DNA of 64,000 nucleotides, taken from positions 1 to 64,000 of the forward strand of contig JADKFE010000039.1 in NCBI GenBank assembly GCA_016717595.1, read 5' to 3'. The DNA is from Deltaproteobacteria bacterium. Lineage in GTDB: Bacteria > Myxococcota_A > UBA796 > CAJQPC01. A model generated the notes under the pieces. It had not been told where the DNA came from and searched no databases. It was given only the letters and a program-made list of their open reading frames with translations. Positions 33,847-42,487 of the stretch are shown one piece after another. Positions within the stretch are counted from its first letter, which is position 1; every line of letters begins with the position of its first letter. Made by a program: the position numbers and the translations under genes.

Positions 33847-34309
33847 CGTCTCCCCCGCGCCGGGCCAGCTCGTCGCGGATCGCCTCGGCTTCAGCCGTGG
33901 GCAAGCCCGGGATCGAGCCGTCGGCGGACATGCCCGCGGCGGTGTAAACAGCCACGGTGGAGAGCCCAAACATGCGCTCGATGGGGCCCTGGTGGGTGTC
34001 GACGTGCTGGATGCGGCGCAGGGGGATGGACGAGCGGCGGCGGAAGAGCACGCCGCGCTGCACGAGCAGGTCGTGCTCCCGCAGCTCAAAGCCGAAGCGG
34101 TCGAAGTCAAGCGCCGGCCAGAGCAGGCTCAAGACGAGCAACATCAGGGCCAACGAGGCGCCGATGAGCACGCCGACGCGCCAGTCCGAGCCTTGGGCGG
34201 CGAGCACACCCAAGCCGACGCAGAGCGGGCCCCAGAAGAAGAACATCCGGGACATCGCCTGGGCGCGCCAGAGCCAGATCACGCGGGGGTCAAGGCGGCG
34301 TAGCTCCAT
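33836..34309 (-). CDS. bPH2 (YdbS-like) membrane protein
   Basis: This 157-residue protein has two membrane helices (about 19-39 and 44-64) followed by a bacterial PH domain (FGFELREHDLLVQRGVLFRRRSSIPLRRIQHVDTHQGPIERM, then LSTVAVYTAAG). This is the expected size and layout of YdbS. It is the upstream partner of the larger YdbT-like gene, overlapping it by 11 bases, as in many bacteria. Start 34309 is the first residue of the conserved N-terminus. The nuclease gene lies 42 bases upstream. Confidence 0.87.
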   Translation of the reverse strand: MELRRLDPRVIWLWRAQAMSRMFFFWGPLCVGLGVLAAQGSDWRVGVLIGASLALMLLVLSLLWPALDFDRFGFELREHDLLVQRGVLFRRRSSIPLRRIQHVDTHQGPIERMFGLSTVAVYTAAGMSADGSIPGLPTAEAEAIRDELARRGGDDGV

Positions 34310-34351
34310 CAGCGCATCGTAACCCAGGCGACCAAAGGTTGAGCGGGAGGA

Positions 34352-35260
34352 TCAGCCGCGGCCGCAGTCGCGGCGGAAGCGGCAGCGGGCGCAGCGCTCG
34401 TCACCCTCGGGCAACATCGGGTAGCCATCCTCTGGGGCGACGTTGCGCTCGCGGTCGCTGAGCCCGGCGCGCATGGCCTCGGCGGAGCGCGCGACGAAGT
34501 CCCGGCTCTGCGCCACAAACTCCGCGTTGATCGGGTGCGCGGTGTGGGTGTTGTGCCGCAGGTTGACGTGGAGCGCCTGCACCTTCTCCACGGGCACGCC
34601 CCGGAGCTGCACGGCGTAGATCCCGTAGATGCCGAGCTGCTGGGCGATGGCCGCGTCGTCGTGGTCGCGGCCCGTCTTCCAGTCCACGATGACCACGCCG
34701 CCGTCGTTGCCCTGCATGAGCGCGTCGAGCTTCACCCACACCGGCACGCCCTCGATGGGCACCGAGCGCAGGATCTCCACCTCCAAGATGCGCTCGGGCA
34801 CGTCCATCATGCGGCGGAAGACGGGGTGCCCGAAGAGGTTGTGGATCTGGCGCTCAATCTCGGCGAGCTCGGCGTCCCAGTCGGGCTCGGGCTCGGCGTA
34901 ATAATGCTCTTGGAATCCCGGCTGCTTCTTGGGGTTCTCACGGTATCGACCGGCTTGGGAGCTGGCGATGTCGCGGCGGGCGCGCTCAAGGCCAAGCTCT
35001 ACAGCGCGCTCGACCCACGGCCGCTCGCCCTGCGCCAAGGCCTTGAGGGCCTCCTCAGCCACGTCATGCACCACCGTCCCCAGCCACATCGGCGTCGAGG
35101 TGAGGTTCTTCAAGAGGTACAGCTCACGGGCGCGCTCGCTGGCGCCGCGTCCCCAGCCGCCCCAGGATCCGTAGTAGCTCAGCCAGTACTTGCGGAGGCA
35201 CTCCGAGAACATGCCGTGGCGGCTGTAGCTCCAGGAGAACGTGTTGGCTAACTCACCCAT
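34352..35260 (-). CDS. RecB-family PD-(D/E)XK nuclease with four-Cys Fe-S motif
   Basis: This 302-residue nuclease has an N-terminal Cys (FSECLRKYW), the core VKLDALMQGNDGGVVIVDWKTGR (Asp and Glu/Asp-x-Lys metal site) and a C-terminal Cys cluster CARCRFRRDCGRG. The one-N, three-C Cys set matches the 4Fe-4S binding found in AddB and Cas4-type nucleases. It probably degrades or processes DNA ends; no helicase is adjacent. The ATG at 35260 has AGAGG 5 bases upstream. No CRISPR array is in the window. Confidence 0.86.
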   Translation of the reverse strand: MGELANTFSWSYSRHGMFSECLRKYWLSYYGSWGGWGRGASERARELYLLKNLTSTPMWLGTVVHDVAEEALKALAQGERPWVERAVELGLERARRDIASSQAGRYRENPKKQPGFQEHYYAEPEPDWDAELAEIERQIHNLFGHPVFRRMMDVPERILEVEILRSVPIEGVPVWVKLDALMQGNDGGVVIVDWKTGRDHDDAAIAQQLGIYGIYAVQLRGVPVEKVQALHVNLRHNTHTAHPINAEFVAQSRDFVARSAEAMRAGLSDRERNVAPEDGYPMLPEGDERCARCRFRRDCGRG

Positions 35261-35336
35261 AAGATCCTCTGGCGGAGCAGACCATCGTAGCACCTCGTCC
35301 CATCAAAGGGTTACAAGCCTTGTCTCGGAGGAGCCT

Positions 35337-35651
35337 ATGCTTCGCACGTCCGCCTTGCTGTCCTGCGCCCTCGTCCTCGCCGGGCTCGTCGTCGGCCTGC
35401 TGATCCGCCAGGACGCCAACGCCCAAGACACCACACCCCGGGTCGAGCTGACCTGCCGCCACTTTGAGGTCGAGCCCAGCCGCGACGGCGGGGTGATCAA
35501 CACCGGCGACGGCACCACCGAGATCGGCCAGTGGGCCCGCGGCAAAGAGGGTGAGGGCTGGCGGGTGTCCAGCGCAGACTTTGAGATGGGCGTGAAGTCC
35601 AACGGCTTCCCCATCGCGTACACTCAGGTCTGCCTGTCCCGCACCCGCTGA
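35337..35651 (+). CDS. small exported protein, unknown
   Basis: This 104-residue protein has a signal peptide or signal anchor (LLSCALVLAGLVVGLLIRQ, about residues 7-25, followed by DANAQ) and a short mature domain with two Cys (LTCRHFEVEPS, TQVCLSRTR) and a repeated Gly-Asp-Gly-Thr turn. It has a strong Shine-Dalgarno sequence (GGAGGAG). The function is not recognised. It is divergent from the nuclease gene and 48 bases before the GT-C-like gene. Confidence 0.7.
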   Translation: MLRTSALLSCALVLAGLVVGLLIRQDANAQDTTPRVELTCRHFEVEPSRDGGVINTGDGTTEIGQWARGKEGEGWRVSSADFEMGVKSNGFPIAYTQVCLSRTR

Positions 35652-35699
35652 GGCGCCTCCTCCCAGCGGCGCGGTGACGCTGACGAGGTCGTCCCCAGG

Positions 35700-37199
35700 A
35701 TGCGGAGCCCCTCGCTGATCCCCGCCCTCGCGCTGCTCTGCGGTGGGCTCGCGCTGTTTGTGGCCTTGGGGCCCCTGGGCGGCGCGCCGCACCTCACCGA
35801 TGAGGTCGCCTACACCCTCCAGGCCCGCCTGTTCGCCGCGGGGCAGCGGGTGGGGCCGCCGACGGAGGCGCCGGGGATGCTGCTCTACCCGTTCTGGGTG
35901 AGCGCGCCGCTCTCGTACGCCGTGTTCCCGCCGGGCTGGCCCGCGCTGTTGGCGGTGGGGGAGGGCGTCGGCTTGGGGGCCTGGGTGAACCCGCTCTTGG
36001 CCATGGCCTTGCCGCCGCTCATCTGGCGGCTGGGGCAGGAGTGGGCGGACGAGGGCACCGCGCGCCTCGCGGCGGCGATCATGGCCTGCTCACCGGGGCT
36101 CGTGTTGTTGGCCGGGAGCCGCATGGCCCACACCAGCACCTTGGTGGGGCTCCTGCTGGCCTTGGTGATCGTCGCCCGAGGTCGAGACGCGGCCTGGGCC
36201 TGGGGCCTCGGCGGCCTGGGGCTTGGCTATGTGCTCCTCGCGCGGCCCTTTGACGGCGTGGTCTTGGGCGGGGGCATCCTCGCCGCCGGGCTGTGGCGAG
36301 CGCCGGGCGGGGTGTCGAGGGCGCTCTTGCTCCTCGGCCCGGGGATCGCCGCGGGCCTCACCCTCTGGGACAACCACACCCTCACCGGCGACGCCTTCAC
36401 CTTCCCGGTGAACCCCTGGTATGACGCCTGGGTGGCGGACACGGGCCGGGCGCCGGGCTGTAACCGCCTGGGCTTCGGCCCCGAGATCGGCTGTCACCCC
36501 ACCTTGGGCAGCCTCGGGCACAGCCCGGAGAAGGCCGCGCGACTCGCGGGGGCGGCGATGTTGCGCCTCGATCGTCTGCTTCTGGGCTGGCCGGGCTTGG
36601 GGCTGATCGCCGTGCTGGGCGCGTGGCGGCTGCGGCTCCGCTGGGTGAGCGCCCTCGCCGTGGCCCTGGTCGTCGGGGGCTACGCGCTCTATTGGAGCCC
36701 GGGACTCGCTTATGGGGCGCGGTTTTATCACCCGCTCTACGCGCTCCTGCCGCTGTGGTTGGCGGCGGGGCTCCGCGCGATCTTGCCCGGGCCCTGGCCG
36801 TGGGTCGCGCCCCTCGTCGCGCTCTTTGGCCTCGCCCCCGTGGTGCGTGACCTCAACGCCGAGCCCTATTGGTGTGTGGACGCGGACTTGGGCCAGCTCT
36901 TGCGCCAGCAGGGGATCACCGAGGGCGTGGTGTTCTTGATGGCCCGAGGCCGTCGAGAGGTGTCGTGGCCGGCCCTTGGCGTTGAGGCCTTCGCCTGCGA
37001 GCCGATGTTAGAGTCCGGCGACGGCCTGTGGCTCAACGACCCCAACCACCCCAAAGGGGGCCTGCAGCTTCGCCACGCCTTGCCCGACGCCGAGCAGACC
37101 CAGGCGTATCTCAAGGCCCACCATCCTGGAGAAGCGGCGTATCTTGTGCAACATGACGTCGCGACGGACACCCGCCGCCTTTTGCGCCTGACCCCGTGA
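35700..37199 (+). CDS. GT-C-like multi-membrane protein 3
   Basis: This 499-residue integral membrane protein has about 10 hydrophobic segments and an early acidic loop APHLTDEVAYTLQARLFAAG (Asp34, Glu35), which fits the GT-C glycosyltransferase catalytic loop, as in the dolichol-phosphate mannosyltransferase/ArnT-like superfamily. A hydrophilic C-terminal domain follows (about residues 380-499). The pattern parallels the two GT-C-like proteins at 15031-18583 but it is not an obvious duplicate. The pentapeptide-fusion gene starts 16 bases after its stop. Confidence 0.76.
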   Translation: MRSPSLIPALALLCGGLALFVALGPLGGAPHLTDEVAYTLQARLFAAGQRVGPPTEAPGMLLYPFWVSAPLSYAVFPPGWPALLAVGEGVGLGAWVNPLLAMALPPLIWRLGQEWADEGTARLAAAIMACSPGLVLLAGSRMAHTSTLVGLLLALVIVARGRDAAWAWGLGGLGLGYVLLARPFDGVVLGGGILAAGLWRAPGGVSRALLLLGPGIAAGLTLWDNHTLTGDAFTFPVNPWYDAWVADTGRAPGCNRLGFGPEIGCHPTLGSLGHSPEKAARLAGAAMLRLDRLLLGWPGLGLIAVLGAWRLRLRWVSALAVALVVGGYALYWSPGLAYGARFYHPLYALLPLWLAAGLRAILPGPWPWVAPLVALFGLAPVVRDLNAEPYWCVDADLGQLLRQQGITEGVVFLMARGRREVSWPALGVEAFACEPMLESGDGLWLNDPNHPKGGLQLRHALPDAEQTQAYLKAHHPGEAAYLVQHDVATDTRRLLRLTP

Positions 37200-37215
37200 G
37201 CGCCCCGAGGCCCCC

Positions 37216-38454
37216 GTGTCGAGCCCTTCGCCGATGAGCACCCTCAACCGCCTGACCGGCCTGCTTCACCCCGAGGCCAGCCTTCGGGTGGGCGCCGACG
37301 CCGCCCGCAGCGGTCGTGTCTCCCGAGGGGCCACGGGCCTCCGGCTCACCGGGGTGCGGCGCCAAGACCGTGTGCCGCCGGGGCCGCCCATCGAGGAGCT
37401 CAGCCTGTGCACCTTCGACGGCGCCCGGGTGGAGGGCGCGGAGATCGTGGGCCGGGCGCTGTTGTCGAGCTTCATCGGGGCCCAGCTCATCGAGCCTTTG
37501 GCCACGGCGGGCGCGCGCCTGGAGCTCTGCCGCCTCGACGGCGCGCTCCTGCAGAGCCCGGCCTTGGGCGGCATGGAGCTGATCTGCTGCTCACTTCGGG
37601 ATCTCGAGGTGCGCGGAGGCCAGCTCGGTCGCCTGCTCGGCTGCGACGCCGTGGGCGCCCGGCTCACCGAGGTGAAGATCAGCGGCCTGGAGTCGAGCGA
37701 TCTCAGCCTCGCGCGCCTGGAGCGCTGTGATCTGCGCGGCGCCGATCTGCGTGGGGTCTGCCTGCGCCGGGCCGAGCTGCGGGACTGCCGCTTGGAGGGG
37801 GCCTTGGTCGAAGGCGCCGATCTCTCCGGGGTGATCGGCCTGGATCGCGCCACCTTGCTGCAGCTCATCGAGGGCGGCGCCCGGGTGAGCGGCGCCTTCG
37901 CCGTGCGCCTCGCCCGCGCCCTGCGCCCCCGCGCGAGCGCCTCCGCCCAGCGCCGCCTCGCCGCGGCGTTCAGCGCCGCGGGCTGGCTCACGGCGATCGT
38001 CGGGGGCCTCGGCGCCGCGGCCCTGGTGCTCACCCCCCCTCCGCCGGTGGAGGCCCCGGCCCTGCCGCCGCCTTTAGAGCGTGTCGTCACCCCTGAAGAT
38101 CGCCTTGGAACCCAGGCCGCGCTCAAGGAGCTTCGGGAGGCCTTGGGCCGCGCCCGGGCGGATCGCGCGGCGAAAGGCGCGACCAACGCCCAGTGGCCGA
38201 GCCTGCACGAGCTGCAAGAGAACCGCTACGATCTCGACGGCGACGGCCCCTCCGAGGTGATGCAGGCGCTTCTGCCCCAAGGCCTGCCCGACAACCTGCT
38301 CACCGAGTCCCGGGGCGGGGTGCTGCCGTACTGTGAGGAGCCGCCGAGCCAGGCCGCGCTCCAAGAGGTCGACGCCGACTGGCACTACTGCGACATCAAC
38401 GGGCGCCTGTTCGCCACGGCGGGCTTCACCAAAGAGGCCACGCTGAACTGGTGA
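37216..38454 (+). CDS. pentapeptide-repeat protein fused to a membrane helix and a pseudopilin-like tail
   Basis: This 412-residue protein has a cytoplasmic pentapeptide-like beta-helix at about residues 58-205 (LCTFDGARVEGAEIVGRALL; LSLARLERCDLRGADLRGVCLRRAEL). A basic, Ala/Arg-rich segment leads to a single membrane helix (about 258-275, TAIVGGLGAAALVL). A periplasmic domain follows that contains WPSLHELQ, YDLDGDGPSEV and ADWHYCDINGRLFATAGF, resembling the C-terminal part of GspG-like pseudopilins or DUF-type periplasmic domains (weak). The GTG at 37216 has GAGG 5 bases upstream; an ATG at 37234 is an alternative. The architecture is uncommon. Confidence 0.72.
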   Translation: MSSPSPMSTLNRLTGLLHPEASLRVGADAARSGRVSRGATGLRLTGVRRQDRVPPGPPIEELSLCTFDGARVEGAEIVGRALLSSFIGAQLIEPLATAGARLELCRLDGALLQSPALGGMELICCSLRDLEVRGGQLGRLLGCDAVGARLTEVKISGLESSDLSLARLERCDLRGADLRGVCLRRAELRDCRLEGALVEGADLSGVIGLDRATLLQLIEGGARVSGAFAVRLARALRPRASASAQRRLAAAFSAAGWLTAIVGGLGAAALVLTPPPPVEAPALPPPLERVVTPEDRLGTQAALKELREALGRARADRAAKGATNAQWPSLHELQENRYDLDGDGPSEVMQALLPQGLPDNLLTESRGGVLPYCEEPPSQAALQEVDADWHYCDINGRLFATAGFTKEATLNW

Positions 38455-38473
38455 GCGGGCCGTTGAGCCGCGC

Positions 38474-41077
38474 TCAGCCGCCGTCTTCAGGCCGCCGCTT
38501 GGGGGCCTTGGGGTCGATCAGCTCCTTCGGCGTCGGCTCCGGCGGTGGCGGCGGTGGCGGCGGCGGCTCACCTTCGTCGGCGTGATCTTGGTAACCGAGG
38601 GCCTCCAGCGCCCGCGACATCTCGTCGTCCATGCCCGAGACGGCCTCCGCCTGGGGGATCCACGGCGCGAAGCCCCAGGTCACCGTGGCCCGGCGTGCGC
38701 CCGCGCGCACGGTGCCCAAGGTGTGGGCGCTGCCGTCGGGCAAGGTCACGGCGTTGGGGATCACGACCTCCGCCGTCTGCCCGCCCAAGGTGAAGCTGAG
38801 CCCGGCGAGCTGCAGCGGATCACCGGCGGGCACGAGGTAGAGCTCGCGGCTGCCTTTGGAGCCCGCGCTCAACAGGATCCGCACCACACCCTCGGGGTCG
38901 GGGCCGGTGAGCGTCATGTCCGCGCCTTTGAGGGGGTCACCGCCGAGCCACGCGGCGCGGATGCCGCCGGGGTGACGAATCTCCAGCAGCTCATCTTGAC
39001 TGGGCGCCTTGTTGACCCCGGCCAGCTCAACGCGCCACGAGAGCGGCGCCTCACGGCCGATCGCCTGGCCCATCGCGGCGCGAAGCGGGGTCAGATCGGC
39101 GCTCGCCCGCAGGTCGTTGGCCTCGCCAGGGTCGGCGGCGAGGTCGTAGACGGCCTCTTTGCCCGCGCTGCTCGTCCACTTCAGGTCGTTTGAGAGGGAT
39201 CCCCAGCGCTCATCCCCATACAGCGGCCGACCAAACGCCTGGGCCCGGCCCTCCAAGAGCGCCAGCGCCGTGGCGTCGCCTTGCGCCGCGGGCACCAAGG
39301 ATCGCCCATCGGCGTCTTCAGCCTTTATTCCCACCAGCTCAAGCACGGTCGGGGTGATGTCCAGGAGCGAGACCGGCGCGTCCACCCGACCCGGCGGCAA
39401 GCCCGGCGACTTCACGATGAGCGGCACCCGCAGGAGCTCATCGTAGAGGGTGTGGCCGTGCTCAAAGCCGCCGTGATCCCAGAGCTCTTCGCCATGATCC
39501 GCGAAGATCACGACGGTGGTGTCTTCGCCCATCACCTCCAGAAGCGCGCTGACCTGATCGTCGAGGTAGCGGATGTTCTGGTCGTAGCGGTCGGTGACCC
39601 ACTGGGAGACGGCCTCCCGATCCTTCTTCATGGCGTTGAGGATCGGGGTGCGGGTGTCGTCGTCCTCAAGGCCCGCCGGGGCCGGGCCCGCCCAGAGGTC
39701 TCGGTAGGCCGAGGGCTCGGTGTAGGGCAGGTGGACGTCCATCGTGTGCAACATCACCAGCGTGTCGCGCCCGGGGTGCCGGCTCAAGAAGTCTTGAACT
39801 TTCGCGACCTGCACCTCAGCGATGGGCCAGTTGACGCAGCCGTGCTGGCTCCAGCCCTGGGCCATGTCGAAGTTGGACGAGAGGTAGACGTTGCCCACAA
39901 ACGCGCCCGTGGCCCAGCCGGCCTCAGCGAGCTGCTCGGGCAAGATCGGCCCCCGACGCCACATCTCGGGCTGCCGACCGGAGAGGATCGTGCGGGTCGA
40001 AGGTAAGGTCCACGGCGCCACAGAGCGCGCCTCATCAAAGACGACGGCGCCTTTGGCCCAGGCGTCTAGCTTGGGTGAGGTGTCGCGCTCGTAGCCGTAC
40101 ATCCCCAGGTGATCGGGGCGCAGGGTGTCCAAAAACACCAGCAGCACCTTCTTGGGGCGCTCGGCGGGGGAGTACAGCGTCGGCTCGGCCAGAAAGACGT
40201 AGTCGAGCTCCGTGGAGCCGCCGCCCTCTGTGGCGAAGCCGATCCGCGCCTTCTTCCCGGCGAATCGTGAGAGGTCGAGGCGCACGGGCTCCCAGCGGCC
40301 CACGGCCACGGGCATCCGCAGGGCCTCCTCGGTGGCGCCGCCCTCGACGGTGACGCTGACGATGAGCTCGGCGCCGTCTGAGCGGGCGCGCTCGGCGAGC
40401 TCTGGGGGCAGCACCACGGCGTCGAGCTGTAAGGTGGCCGAGGGCGGCATCACCACGTCCCACTCCGCCCGGGCCGGGGCGGGCAGCAGCAGCCCGGTGC
40501 GGGTGTCGGGGCCGAGCTGGACGCTGCGCGCCACGAAGTCGGCCTGAGAGAGCCCCGACTCCTTGAGGTTCAGCCCACGCTCTCGCTCGCTCGCTTTGGG
40601 GTAAACCAACGAGAGCTCGCCGTCCTCTGGCGCGCCGCGGTCTCCCGGCAGACGAAGGATGAGCGTCGTCTCGGTGATCGCCCAGGTGTTCTTTTTGGGT
40701 TTGCCGTCGCGTTTGCCATACGGCCAGGCTTTGCCGTCGGCGCCGAGGACCTTCATGCCTCGGGGGGCGCTGTAATAAAACAGCTCCCGCATACGCACGG
40801 GGAGCGGGGCCTCGTACACCTGCACGCCGTCTTGGGTGCGGGTCAAGGTGAACGGCCCGAAGATCGGCGCGGCGTCTGGGGTGTCTTGGGCGCCGGGGCG
40901 GCTCGTCTGCGGCAAGCTCAGCGCGTCGATCTCGTCCATGCGCCGAGCGAAGGCGTAGGGCTCACCCACAGACCCCGGCGGGAGCGGCGCCCCGCCGTCA
41001 TCTAGGTGAGGAGCGCCGCCGCAGCCGACGGCGCCCAACAAGAGGGAGAGCCTCCCCCAGCGCGCTGGTGCGGTCAT
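38474..41077 (-). CDS. sulfatase-fold lipoprotein lacking the formylglycine Cys
   Basis: This 867-residue lipoprotein (Ala-Val-Gly-Cys lipobox) has a beta-rich N-domain, then the alkaline-phosphatase/sulfatase fold: VLLVFLDTLRPDHLGMYGY (metal Asp), SVAPWTLPSTRTILSG in place of C-x-P-S-R, MLHTMDVHLPYTEP and FADHGEELWDHGGFEHG (metal Asp and His). Thr occupies the nucleophile position, so no formylglycine can form; Thr is the nucleophile in phosphotransferase relatives such as LtaS and EptA. It is followed by a C-terminal beta-domain and a Pro-rich end. It is the last gene of the protease operon (19-base gap). Confidence 0.82.
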   Translation of the reverse strand: MTAPARWGRLSLLLGAVGCGGAPHLDDGGAPLPPGSVGEPYAFARRMDEIDALSLPQTSRPGAQDTPDAAPIFGPFTLTRTQDGVQVYEAPLPVRMRELFYYSAPRGMKVLGADGKAWPYGKRDGKPKKNTWAITETTLILRLPGDRGAPEDGELSLVYPKASERERGLNLKESGLSQADFVARSVQLGPDTRTGLLLPAPARAEWDVVMPPSATLQLDAVVLPPELAERARSDGAELIVSVTVEGGATEEALRMPVAVGRWEPVRLDLSRFAGKKARIGFATEGGGSTELDYVFLAEPTLYSPAERPKKVLLVFLDTLRPDHLGMYGYERDTSPKLDAWAKGAVVFDEARSVAPWTLPSTRTILSGRQPEMWRRGPILPEQLAEAGWATGAFVGNVYLSSNFDMAQGWSQHGCVNWPIAEVQVAKVQDFLSRHPGRDTLVMLHTMDVHLPYTEPSAYRDLWAGPAPAGLEDDDTRTPILNAMKKDREAVSQWVTDRYDQNIRYLDDQVSALLEVMGEDTTVVIFADHGEELWDHGGFEHGHTLYDELLRVPLIVKSPGLPPGRVDAPVSLLDITPTVLELVGIKAEDADGRSLVPAAQGDATALALLEGRAQAFGRPLYGDERWGSLSNDLKWTSSAGKEAVYDLAADPGEANDLRASADLTPLRAAMGQAIGREAPLSWRVELAGVNKAPSQDELLEIRHPGGIRAAWLGGDPLKGADMTLTGPDPEGVVRILLSAGSKGSRELYLVPAGDPLQLAGLSFTLGGQTAEVVIPNAVTLPDGSAHTLGTVRAGARRATVTWGFAPWIPQAEAVSGMDDEMSRALEALGYQDHADEGEPPPPPPPPPEPTPKELIDPKAPKRRPEDGG

Positions 41078-41095
41078 CGTGTGGGGGAGATCCGC

Positions 41096-42487
41096 TCAGC
41101 GACGGCGACGGAGGAGGAGACCGGCGAGGGCCATGAGCCCGGCGCCGAGGCCAGCGCCGCCGCCCGAGGTCGTCGAGCAAGAGCGCGCCTTCTCGATGAT
41201 GATCACTTTATCGACGCTGGACTCGCCACCCGGACCCACGGCGGTGAGGCGGACGGTGTAGTCACCCTCCTCCTCAAAGACGAACTTGGGCGTCCAGGAG
41301 TTGTACTCAAAGAGCGGCTCGCCCGAGGCGCTGCCGCCCTTGAAGACCTCCCAGGTGAGCCCATCGACGCAGCCGTAGGTGTCTACGACGGTCTGGTTGA
41401 GCGCCTGGTAGGTGAGGCCGCTCACGGCTTGGAGCTCAAAGCCGGGCTCGGGCTCACCACAGACGAGCACGATCCCCAGCTCACGCTGGGTGTGGCCCCA
41501 GTCACCGCAGGCGTCGGAGACGCCGGTGAAGGTGGCGTTGATCGTGAACTGGCCCTGGGTCTCGAAGGTGTGGCAGGGCTCTGACTCCGTCGAGGTCTCG
41601 CCGTCGCCGAAGGCCCACTCGATCGTCTGGATCTCGCTGAGGGTCTCTTCGCTGGCCTCAAGCTCAAAGCACACCTCGAGGGGGGCCTTGCCGGAGACCG
41701 CGGTGGAGTCGTCGTTCTCGGTGACGATGTTGAACCGCACGAAGGGGCCGTAGAGCGCCGTGATGCCCGTGACGTCGTCGTCGTTGATGCTGTTGCGGTC
41801 GGTCACACAAGACGCGCCCGTCCAGTACATCGTGGCGTCTTGGAGCACGAGGCTGTTGCAGGAGTCGTCCTGCTCACAGGAGTGCGCCATGCCCAACAAG
41901 TGGCCGACCTCATGGGTGCCCGTGGCCTCGACGCTGCGCACGTCGCCAGAGCAGCCGGCCTCGATCTCTTCAGTGGTGCCCCAGTTGATGTCGTTGTTGA
42001 AGACGATGTCGTTGCCGGGGGTGACGCCGTAGATCTTGGTCGCGCCGACACGCTTGATGTAGTTCGTGTAGTCGATGCGGGAGATGGTGACGGCGTTGAC
42101 GCCAGAGGCGTGGGCGTCCTTGGGGTCGTCCCAGTAGAACTTCACCATGCCGTCGCTGGGGTTCTCACCCTCGTTGCCGGGGTTCACGCCTTGGTACTCG
42201 TAGTCGAAGATCGCGCAGTTGGCGTCTTCGTACTGGTAGTCGGTCACCCAGCGGGCGGGCAGCGTCTCTTCGCAGTAGGGCGTCCAGTGCCAGTTGCAGA
42301 ACATCTTGATCGCGACGTTCTCTTGGTAATAACGGCCGGTCTCGGCGTCGATCTCCTGGGGGAGCGAGTCCTCCAGGTAGTCCGTCATGTAGAAGTCGAT
42401 GGGGAGCTGCTCGGGGGCGTACATCCAGCCCGTGAGCTCAAAACCGAAGGCTGATGGGGCGAAGAGGAGGAGAGCGGCGGCGACCAT
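41096..42487 (-). CDS. matrixin-like metalloprotease with PKD domain and MYXO-CTERM tail
   Basis: This 463-residue secreted protease has a signal peptide (1-16), a pro- or catalytic domain with the zinc site HEVGHLLGMAH at 192-202 (His192, Glu193, His196, His202), and several Cys pairs. A PKD-like domain (WAFGDGETSTESEPCHTFETQG) and a second beta-domain (YTVRLTAVGPGGESSVDKV) follow. The tail is Cys-Ser-Thr-Thr-Ser-Gly-Gly-Gly, a hydrophobic helix and four Arg, a textbook MYXO-CTERM-like sorting signal. The ATG at 42487 overlaps the upstream stop as TGATG. It probably cleaves surface or prey proteins (inference). Confidence 0.88.
   Translation of the reverse strand: MVAAALLLFAPSAFGFELTGWMYAPEQLPIDFYMTDYLEDSLPQEIDAETGRYYQENVAIKMFCNWHWTPYCEETLPARWVTDYQYEDANCAIFDYEYQGVNPGNEGENPSDGMVKFYWDDPKDAHASGVNAVTISRIDYTNYIKRVGATKIYGVTPGNDIVFNNDINWGTTEEIEAGCSGDVRSVEATGTHEVGHLLGMAHSCEQDDSCNSLVLQDATMYWTGASCVTDRNSINDDDVTGITALYGPFVRFNIVTENDDSTAVSGKAPLEVCFELEASEETLSEIQTIEWAFGDGETSTESEPCHTFETQGQFTINATFTGVSDACGDWGHTQRELGIVLVCGEPEPGFELQAVSGLTYQALNQTVVDTYGCVDGLTWEVFKGGSASGEPLFEYNSWTPKFVFEEEGDYTVRLTAVGPGGESSVDKVIIIEKARSCSTTSGGGAGLGAGLMALAGLLLRRRR

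Noticed and set aside
32752..34167. A 471-codon plus-strand frame across the PH-domain genes.
   Set aside because: It is antisense to the YdbT/YdbS-like pair and composed of Gly, Ala, His and Arg repeats.
34352..35260. Cas4 assignment for the RecB-family nuclease.
   Set aside because: No CRISPR array or other cas gene is near; length and context do not distinguish it from AddB-type or stand-alone nucleases.
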